Assembly (NCBI GenBank): GCA_001598975.1
Contig: BBXU01001893.1
Span: forward strand, 1-32,874
DNA from: Parachlorella kessleri
Taxonomy: Eukaryota; Chlorophyta; Trebouxiophyceae; Chlorellales; Chlorellaceae
Direction of reading: 5' to 3'
Length of the DNA: 32,874 bases
Part shown: piece by piece, positions 1 to 9,300 of the stretch
Numbering within the stretch: the first letter of the stretch is position 1
Layout: each line of letters starts with the position of its first letter
Translations under genes and position numbers: made by a program
Notes under the pieces: generated by a model
Database searches by the model: none
What the model was told of the DNA's origin: nothing
The model's input: only the letters and a program-made list of their open reading frames with translations

Positions 1-391
1 GCGCGGGGGATGTAGCCTGGAGTCTGTGCTCCTCTAGTTCAGTGTCATGCTAAAGATGTTGAGGAGGGTAACCTCTTTCCTACTACGGCCGCAGCAGGTT
101 TCCAAACATGCTGCGGCCATAGTAGGTTTGGAAACCAAATGGAAGTGGAACCCCAACGACTTATTGCGTGGCTCCAAGGGTTGTCAACCCCCAATTTAAC
201 GACCCCCCCTTGCCCTCTGGTCAACTTCCCTCTACAGCTCTGGCAGCTTGCAAGCTGCACAGTGCAAGGAAGGGCCGCCCGGTCCTGGCAAGCATGGCAC
301 GTCAGCATGGTCGGGTGGCGGTAGGTGGCTTACACTGAACTGGACTCCTGGGGAGTGTAGGAGCACCTTACCAGCAACTCCCCACACTTGC
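1..391. other. Presumed SMC5 intron, no exon seen
   Basis: Both strands were read for the conserved C-terminal SMC5 blocks (an E-Y-x-x-R motif, ABC signature, Walker B) and none was found. The short open frames here have no recognisable content. The stretch holds the inverted repeat at 79-126. Confidence 0.55.
79..126. repeat. Inverted repeat (18-bp arms) left of the last visible SMC5 exon
   Basis: The arms at 79-96 and 109-126 are complementary apart from one mismatch, around a 12-base loop. AGGTTTCC/GGTTTGGAAACC sequence in and after the loop extends the symmetry. It would lie in the SMC5 intron after exon 24. No function is evident; it may be the end of an inverted-repeat element. Confidence 0.75.
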
Positions 392-3300
392 CTTTTGGTC
401 CATCTCCCTCCGCAGCTCGGGCAGGTCATCGGGCATCTCACCAAACTTGGCCTGGAGGGCGGCAGTGAGCGGGGCCACCTCCTCCGCCTCCTCCTTCTTG
501 CGCCTGGAAGGCGGGTACAAGGGGACATCACTGGTCACCAACAGGCATGTGGAGGCCTGGACGAGAAGCTAGGGGGGAGCATACATCGTTAGAGCGAGCG
601 GGCAGAGTTGGGCAGGAGGGCGCTGGCAGTGGGCGGGGCCACCTCCTCCGCCTCCGTCTTCTTGCGCCTGCAGTAGGGGAACAGGGACCATTACAATGGG
701 CGGGCGGAACATGGACCACTATTGCAGGCGGGTGGATTCGCGAAGGAGGGAGGAAGCAGTAAGGGGGGCCACCTCCGCCTTCTTGCGCCTGTCAGGGGGG
801 GACACAAATCACGATGGCAGGCGGGTGGAGCTGCACGGAAGAAGGAGTCAGCAGTGAGCGGGACCACCTCCTCCTTCCCCTCCTCCCTCGTGCATGTGTA
901 AAAGACAACCTGAATGACTGCATCAGGCATGGGATTCAGGGGTGAAATTTTTTCAAGCTGGTCCAGCCCCACCCTCCTGGCTGGCCGCAGATGGTGCTGA
1001 CGTTGGGCCCCTTGCAGCCACTCCCCCACAGTAAGCAGACAAAGAGCCACCTGAGCTCAGCTGAGGCTTACCCGCGCAACTTGGCCAATGACCACGCCTC
1101 CCTACCCACCTTGCCAGGGCCTTAAGGTTGTCCACGTTGGCTGCGTACCGCTGTATTGCAGCCTGCAGCCGAGCCAGCTCCTGCTCTGCCGCCCTGCAGC
1201 GACAGAAAGTTGTTCATCTGTCAGACCCTGGCTGTCCACTCCGCCAGGACTCCCACGACCCTCACCAAGGCATCGGTTGTTTGGTCCCACTGACACCTTA
1301 TGAGCCCCTCAAATATGCGTTCATCCCTACACTCGTAGACGATGAAGGGCAGTAGGAAGGCATGAGCATGCACAAACCTTCCTGAGCATGCATAGCGGTT
1401 GGCGGCCCATGGCCCAAGAGGAAGGCGCGGATATTGTGCGTCGAAACCAAAACAACAAACTCAAATGCAGTCGGCGAACCATGGCAGTCTACCTTGTCGG
1501 GTTTAGGGAGCGAGCAGACCCAGCAGGCGAGCGGCAGATGTTCCAAGCCAACTTTACTCTAGGCAGCAAAGCACTGGCATGAGAAGCACCCCTGGTGCCC
1601 TACTGTTGCACCCTCGTGCTTTCCCAAGCACTTCTGCTTCAGCCAAAGTTAGCAGCTCTTGGCGACGACTCCGTCCAATCTATAACAGACGAGACCAGCG
1701 CTCGCTGTACACAAACAGCTAAGAAGGCACCTGTTGGCCCTGGTGTAGGCCTCCTCATGCTCCTTGGCCTCCCTCAGTGCCAGGTCCAGGGCCTGGAGCT
1801 TGGGTAGGCCCACGCCCAGCAGCGTCATTGCCTGGGCCAGCTCCAAGGCCTGAAAAAGGGTACAGCAGTGGAGGATGTTATGCGGGATGAAACCCCAGCG
1901 CTGGGACAGCTCCAAGGCCTGCAACAGCAGCAGAGTACAGCAGAGGGGGATGTCAGACTTGGGTTAAGTGACCCCATGGCTGGTGGGGGGCTTGCGCAGC
2001 CCCTGCGGTTCTCGGCCAGCTCCACAGCCTGGAAGAAGAGAACGAAAGGAGAAGGGATAGAAGGAACCGAGGAACAGTGAAAGTTGACTCCGTTACTGCT
2101 GAGATGAGGTGTTCCAACCTTGGGTACCTATGCAACCATAGAGCATCAAAGCAGGCCCTGGCCAGCTGGCTGGCTGGGTCCACAGCGCGGTCCACTGCTG
2201 GCCAACTGCGCCCAGCTGACCTGGCATAGACCCGACACGACTACTACCTCACACTGCAAACCTGCCCAGGTTCGCTGACAAGCAGGAGCGTTGCAACACA
2301 CTACCACGACTAAGTCCTCCTGCTCACCAGCACAAAGGCCTTCTTGCGCAGCTCCCCTAGAAGGTAGACCACCACAACACCACCAACCACACCTCACCAG
2401 CACAAAGGCCTTCTTGCGCAGCTCCCCCTGCTGCCTCTGCAGCTGCGGCTGGCGCGCCAGCGGGTCGGGCTGCTGCCGGGTGCGGTCGAGGTCCTTGCGG
2501 GCGCTCTTCACTTTCACGCCCAGCTGACGCCGCCTGCGGGACAGCATCACCTAGCAGTAGACCTCAGGAAGGGGCGCAGCGTGAACCTAGGTCCTTGCGG
2601 AGAGTGCTCACAGGGATGCTCTTCACCATGGCACCAGCCTCCTGCCTGCAAGTTCGCTCGTCTGTGAACCGTTGTGTGGATTCCCCTTTTTCTAGGCACG
2701 GGCCCTTCGGGCAATCTACTGGGCACCCACCTTGCCTCTGCCTTGGTTACCATACATGACTATGTCATTGTCTATCATCATTACCACCTGGTGGTAGCAG
2801 GCTCACACTTGCAACACCCAGCCTCCTAGCGGCTCAATTCCACACGCAGCACATGAGAGCCTTGAGCATGTCTGCCACAACAACTATCCAGGGTGGCTGA
2901 CCGCCAAAGCTGGACATTGTTTGCATTGACCCATACCCTGGAGCAAGATTCTCAGGCCCACACCCAAGTCACTTATATACATATTTATGTTGATATGAAA
3001 CATAATGTAAGCATATTATATAACCTGGGTCGATACCAGGTTATGCTGACCTGGTGACGTTGTCGGCCACCCGCTTGTTCAGCTGCGCTAGCTGGTTGCC
3101 GATCCCGTTGGCCTTCTGCTGCACGTCCCTGAGCTGCTTCTCCAGCTCCGCCAGCTGACCATCAAGCTGCCTCAAATTCTGCAATGTGGTAAACAGGTAC
3201 AGATTTTCTACAACCATTCCCAAGCGGACCACAGCAGGACACATGCAGCATCAATGAGGTCGTGCTGGTATGTGCTTGCCTGTTGGCAATGAGTAGCAAG

Positions 3301-6300
3301 CCGCTCAGCAGTGCCAAGGGGATGCATACTACATGAGATGGTTCACTGGACCCAAGGCCCACAAAACCTGCTAGGCAGCAAATGGTCCAAACCAGCGTCC
3401 ACTGAATGCTCTGGCCGCAAACCGCCTAGAGCCTGCGAGTTGTAAGTAAGTGCAGAGTGCAAACAGGCCATGCTGCTCTACTGCATGCCAGTCACGAGGC
3501 TCATGCTGAACAACAGCTCGGCCACTCTTGTACTCTGCATCACTCACTTATGCCGCACCTGACAAGCCGCCAAGCATCCCCACACAAATGAGTCTTGCAC
3601 ACTCAATCGCATAGGCCAGCAATGACCGTGCCTGCCTGCCCCGCCTTTGCAGGCTACCAACCACGGTCCCCACAACACAGCCCCTAACCACTATCTCCTG
3701 CATACCCGGTCATCCTGCACGATGGCTGCCTGCCCCTGCTCCCGCTCCTGGGAGGCTAGCAACCACAGGCCCTACATACCCGGTCATGCCGCACGATGGC
3801 TGCCTGTGCCTGCTCCCGCTCCTGGCTGCCCTGGGACTGCCCTCGAGCCAGCAGCCTGGCAGGGCGCGTTTCTGTCACCATGACCGACTCTGCTGCGGGG
3901 TTGTAGCGGGAGATATTCCGCCTGCCCAGGAAACAGAAGAGGCAGGAGGGACAGGCTGGTTAATTGCTGTGGGGAAAGGGCAGAAATTGTGGCCCTGAGG
4001 TTCAGGGGCTGGGTAAACTTGTCTTGGGAGCATGTAAACACCATGTTTTGGCTCAGCAGCACACAGCAGCATAGTGCGCACTGTTGGACGGACAGCAATC
4101 CCCTGGGGTGTGGCACCATGTTGACGGCAGACCCAGCGACTGATGAATGGCTGGAGGCTGATTCCTGCGCCATGAGGGTACGCTGTGCGCTGCAGGCTCC
4201 CATCCCAGACTTGCCATGTTGCCCCATCCGGTTGCCCAGCCTTTTCATGCGAGGCCCGCCCACCTGTAATTGGACTCTGGCACCCACATGCTCTCAATCT
4301 GGCGGTTGTCAGCCAGCAGGCGCTCCATCATTTCCTGCAGGGCACGACAACCATGTTGTCAGGATAACAAGGCTCACAAGCGCTTGAAGGCATGTACAAG
4401 AGGGGGGGCGGCTCAAGGTTCCGCTGGACACCCTAAAGAACCCCTGTTAATAATCGGTGCCATAAGACCGTGCTCTCGCCGGGGGTTCGTTCAGCCGCCA
4501 CCAGCACGCCACCATGGTCTGGCTAGCCGCCAGTAGAAGAGTAGGGAAACTCTGCAGGCCACGACAACATTGCACACCTCAACGCTGTTCCCAAGCCAAC
4601 TGTGCCTGCCCTACACCACATGGTACCACTGAAGCACCCACCTGGGTCTGCTCTGTGCCCACGAATGCCTCGCTGAGGCGGGACTCGTCGCACAGCACGT
4701 GCTTGACCAGCGAGGGCGCCACAAACACCTGGTCCAGGGTGTGGGTTATGCCGTACCTGCGCAGGAACACATCCGTTCTTCGTACTTTCATTGCGCCTGT
4801 TACTGCCCCAGGGGCGCCACACTCACACACAGGGATGGGTGGATCCCATACCTCCCATTTTCTACTTTCCCCAGCAATTCCCCCTCCCTTTTGCGGTCTG
4901 GGTTCTGCACTGCACTGGGCCTCGCTCTACTGCGCAGTGGCTTGGTGTCAGACATTTGTGCTCACCTGGCAAGCTGGGAGGCCTCCCCTTTGGGGTACTG
5001 GAGGGGCGTATCAGCATTCCCTGTGTAGTTCGCCACATTGGGGGTGAACCTGCACCAGGACAGTCATGGGACCCTTGACTATATGGCAAACAAAAGAAAC
5101 GTACCCCCGCACAGAGCTTGCCAACTTCGTAGCAGGGTTTCCATGCCAGGCAGATATCAACAACGGAAGCAGCACAACACTGGTGATGGCAAGCTTCCCT
5201 CGGTTTCGACCTATGCCTCTCGCATGTCCTTCCCAGCGGCGTTTGCCCAAGCTGCCAGGCTCACTTGAAGCGATTCTTAATCTCGTGACTCAGAAGGTCC
5301 TGGTCCTCTTGGTGCTCAGTTACAAAGAAGGACCAGATGGCCTCTGCATAGCAGTCAGAGAAGAAGGTTTTAAAGCAGGGCCAGAGTGCTGTGCTCCATT
5401 TCCCATATCAGCACATGCATGCTGGTCACGGGTACATGTACTTAAGAACTGTAGCAGGCGTGGCGGCACAGACTCCGCCCGCTATGCAAGTCATGATGTA
5501 AAGCACGGATCACCCGCCACATGCTGCTCCAGGAAGCCCACAAGGCGGCACAAAATTCACCTAGTATGCAATGCATGTAGTCAAGCATGACTCACGGGGC
5601 ACATGCTGCTCCAGGAAGCCGACGTAGCACCACCAACTCCCCCCCTAAGCAACACATGATGTAACACATGACTCACGGGCCACATGCTGCTCCAGGAAGC
5701 CGGCATGGCGGGCGTTGGGGCACTCCACCTCCGCTGCAATTGGACCGTAGACGCGTCCCCGGAACATCTTGCGAGTCTGCAACGGCAATGCACGGCAGCA
5801 CTGCTTGACATTATGGCAGGACAGTGTGCACTGTGAGACATGCATGGAATGGCAGGAGCCACAGGCATCAGGGACGGTCATGTCTTGACGGCCACAGCCA
5901 GGCCTGTTCTATCACCCCCCTTAGCAGCGGCAGCTGCTAAGATGATGCCCCCGCACGCCCTCCCACCTGGCCTTGCTGTAGCCACTGCCAGGCCTGCGTG
6001 ATTCCCCTATGTCGATCCTCAAGCGCCTGCAGCCGCTGCAGCTTGGCATCTTCCAGCCGCTGCAGCCGCTGCTGTGCACGCTGCCGTTGCTGCGCCTGCT
6101 CCTGCTGCTCCTCTTTCACCTCGTCCACTTGCTCCTTCAGGGCACTCAGCTGCGTGGCAAGGAAGGTTCCAGCAGGTTTCAGCAATAAACCAAACTATAA
6201 ATGAACGTATGAGTTAGAGATAGGCCAAGAGCAGGGCCATGATACGACGCCTACAATCAAAACCATCTTGAGTCTGTCGTCTGCCTTTGGGGCCATCACA

Positions 6301-9300
6301 CACCCAAGATAGCGTGGTTCTTCGTCTAGGTCAAATACCTTTCCCAGTTGCTGCACCTAGGTCCAGATGCCTGCAGTTATCCAGGTTAGTTACATCCTAA
6401 ACTTGTCTCACAAGAATGCATTACACAATGTGGCTCCAGGCTGCAATGCTTGCCTGGACATTGACATCGTTTTGCTCCTGGGCCAGGCGGGACCGCTCCT
6501 CAGCAATCTGGGGCGTGGTGTCGGCAGGGAGCGAGTCCAGTTCTGCACAGGAAAACACGGTAGGAAACTATTCTCAGCACGTAGGAGGCAGCACCTGCAG
6601 GGTCTTCTCTGGCACAGGTGGTTAGACAGCTGTCCACTCGATGCAGAGGCATGGCTTTACAGCTTGGCCAGCTGTCTGCTGCCTGTTGCGGAAGGACAGC
6701 GCAGTGCGCCCAAAACTTTCCAGAGCCCTCAGCGGGCACGTCGCGCACAACCTCCTACCAGGTGTGCTGCCAGCTCTTGCCAGCTTGTCGGATCAAGATT
6801 TTAGAGCTCTGCCCCGCAGACACGCATTATTGCAACTAATAAGAGCAACATTACAGCCACCAATCGATCAGTGGAATCACATTCATAACCCAATCTCCAA
6901 TTCACCCGTAGCAGACTCACCCTGCCGAACAACCTGCAAGGTTTCCCTGTGTTTGTCAACAGGGTTTCTCCCTTTGATGCAGCCTGGGCCCCATTCTCTT
7001 TGAGGCATGTGCCTCAATAACAACAAGAACTTACCCTGCTGGAACCTCTGTATGTCGGCCTCCAGCTTGGCCATCTTCTCTGCTCGCTGCCTTGACTGCT
7101 CTGCCAGCCCATCCACCTCCTTATCTTTATCCTCGATGGCATCCAGCTGCAACACAGTCAGTCAGACAACATGTTTCCATGACCCTACTACCACTGCCAT
7201 CCAGTGTTGTATTCTGGCAATCGATCGCACCCAGCTCAAAGGGTAAGAGCCCAGCTTAGAGGCCTTACGGGTTCGATCCTCTACCAGGTCCTTCAGCCTC
7301 GGCTTTCCTTGCACGGGCACCCTCCCCGCGACATATATGCCGTATTCCTATTGAGCACCATTGACTGGTGGAACAATGACCCGCAAAATCGTTCCTGGAG
7401 TTGCTTTCCAAGCCCAGCAGATGCCGCCTTACAAAAGGAGTGGTTGCATCGCCTTTCGCAAGGCAGAACTCACAGTATCCTGTAGCTGCTCCTCCAGCCC
7501 CTTCGCGCCATTCTTGCCGGCAATTTTCTCATCCAGCGGCCTCACAACGTCCGCAGCGTCCTTCCGCTTCTTCTCTAGCCGGGCAATCAGCTTTCTCGCC
7601 TCCCTGTGAAGGAGCATGGGATGACCAACAGAAACATGGAAACTGTTGTCTCCAAGGCAACAGGCCCCAGCTGCGGTTGGGGCACTCACCGACGTGCTAG
7701 TCCCCTGCAAAACTAAGAGGGGATGTGGTAGGGGGTTCTGCTGGCAAGCGGCCAGGTTACCTTGGAAGCCTGCCAGGCAACTAGGACGCACATCTTGGTT
7801 AACTCTAGGGCTCAGGCGGCTGCAGGTCTCTTCCAGGGTTGATGCTGCTACGGAGCAGGGTTGCAAGTACACTGTGGGCACTGCCTCTGTATACCCAGCG
7901 CATCAGCACAAAAATGATACGCAGCACAGATAGAACTCACTTAAGTGGTCCCTCCTGCTGCCGCAGGCCACGCTGCTTCTCAGCCAGCTGCTCCTTCACA
8001 ACCCCAAACCGCTGCTTCTCTGCGTCCCACTCGTCCTTGGCAGCCTGGTACTCCAGCCACGGCACCTGTAAACACAATGGATATGAAGTGGGACAGTCTG
8101 AAGGAGTACGGCTCCCTTATGGACGTAGCTACGCGTAGACTCAACGTTTTGTTGCCGCCGCCAGTAATGTCAACGGCCTACTACAAATCCCAGCCTGGGA
8201 ATGTGTGAACGCCTAATTTAACGCCAGTACCAAGGCCGTTTTGTAAGCGCCACCTCCTTCCACCCTCCCACTTCCCCCATCAGCAGACGGTAGTCACACC
8301 ACGACTTATCAAAACAGCCGGTTAATAATGAAAGTTCAGGGATTCTTGGCAAAGAGGCTACCCGTGGACACTAGGACAGCACCAACCTTCATATGGGATT
8401 ACAGATGAGAAGTATCCATTTGTAAAAAATGAAAAAAAGCAAGCTGCAACAATTAGAGGTCAGGACAGCACCAACCTTCTTCTTCATCTCCTCCACTTCT
8501 GCCAGCAGCTTCTTGCGCTTGCGAACCTGCGCCACCGTGGCCTCATTACGGGCATTCTCTGCCCGCAGCCGATTCAGGCTGTTCTCTACCGCCGAGGCCG
8601 CCTGCAATGTGATGCAAGAAAGGGACAATATCAACATGATGTGGCTGCGCCAGGCTCACTGCCACGGCCGCGGAAGTTTGACAGTGGCATGTGGCTCAAA
8701 GTGCATTGCCTGCCTGCCTATCTGTAGGGAAAGCGGAACTTGACAGTGGAGGCCATTTGACTCTCCGGGTGTGAGACATTAATGCAAAACATCAAGATCC
8801 CCAAAGGCCTTTGCTGCAAGGACACCTGAACCTAAACCCTAACAAAACCCTGCATAATACCAAACAATAGAAATGCCACTTTGCTGCAAGGACACCTTGC
8901 CATCCCACACAGGTGCGCTGTATCCCTTCCCAGACAAGCAGCACGGCCAGGCAACGGCAGAGCCTTGCCGGCGCGAGCACCCACCACCCCCGTGCCCTCC
9001 AGCCTTGGAACATAGGTCATGCAGAGCCCGCCTAATGGTTTTCCGGCTGCACCCACTCCTCCTTGACCTGCCATTGTTCAGCCCGTCAATGCGATGAGTA
9101 AAAGATGCTGTCACCGCGTTAGTCACCCACCGCCTCGTGGTCCCGTAGCTGCGCCCGCTCCTCCACAAGCTGCTGGTGCTGCTCGTAGAGCTCCCCGTTC
9201 TCGATGGCCTGCTCGGTGGCGTGCAGCAGCTGCACAGGCTTCATGCGCGCAAACTCCACTACCTTGTCCTGGGGCAGGAACTGCACAGCAGGAAGGCCGG

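Larger units (their letters stand above)
392..3178 (-). other. SMC5: SMC5 second coiled-coil arm (exons 20-24)
   Basis: Exons 20-24 encode about residues 653-845, a second Q/E/K/R-rich coiled coil running back toward the head. It ends with LQAKFGEMPDDLPELRREM (exon 24), the counterpart of the MP-x-T/D-x-EEL block that precedes the C-terminal head in plant SMC5. Exon 21 joins exon 22 directly; an open stretch near 2110-2200 cannot be spliced in frame. The last donor is either GC at 391/390 or a GT about 18 bases further on. I see no further exon in 1-391. Confidence 0.78.
3780..5776 (-). other. SMC5: SMC5 hinge domain (exons 14-19)
   Basis: Exons 14-19 encode the hinge through which SMC5 dimerises with SMC6, then the beginning of the returning coiled coil. 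Recognisable pieces in order are RGRVYGPIAAEVECPN, GFLEQHVAQAIWSFFVTE, LSHEIKNRFKFTPNVANYTG, RYGITHTLDQVFVAPSLVKH, and SMWVPESNYRRNISRYNP, followed by a charged helix. The order and spacing match plant SMC5 hinges. Exon 18 is only 71 nt. Confidence 0.88.
5967..8601 (-). other. SMC5: SMC5 first coiled-coil arm (exons 8-13)
   Basis: Exons 8-13 encode about residues 201-455, rich in E, K, Q and R with heptad-like leucines. Landmarks are EVEEMKKKVPWLEYQAAKD (exons 8-9; plant SMC5 has a closely similar PWL-Y block), EKKRKDAADVVRPLDEKI (exon 10), and a Q/R-rich stretch ending TQAWQWLQQGQ just before the hinge (exon 13). Joining exon 7 directly to exon 8 gives the same spacing as the plant protein as I recall it, so the 529-bp intron between them (8602-9130) needs no extra exon. 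Confidence 0.85.

Noticed and set aside
373..391. GT donor for SMC5 exon 24 instead of the GC donor
   Set aside because: Not fully excluded: it would add about six residues (ASVGSC). The GC donor context AAG|GCAAGT is better, but the next exon is outside the window.
2110..2200. Possible extra SMC5 exon on the minus strand (reads VDRAVDPASQLARACFDALW)
   Set aside because: No acceptor/donor pair gives phase 0 on both sides, and joining exon 21 directly to exon 22 restores the spacing of plant SMC5.
4514..5590. Plus-strand open frames of 174-177 codons
   Set aside because: They are antisense to SMC5 exons 15-17 with no recognisable content.
5508..5704. CRISPR-like array because of the regular 81-bp repeat
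   Set aside because: Only three copies, each is an exon edge with a splice donor, and the host is a eukaryote.
9000..9085. Possible SMC5 exon between exons 7 and 8
   Set aside because: The frame holds a stop, and joining exons 7 and 8 directly gives the right number of residues before the PWL block.
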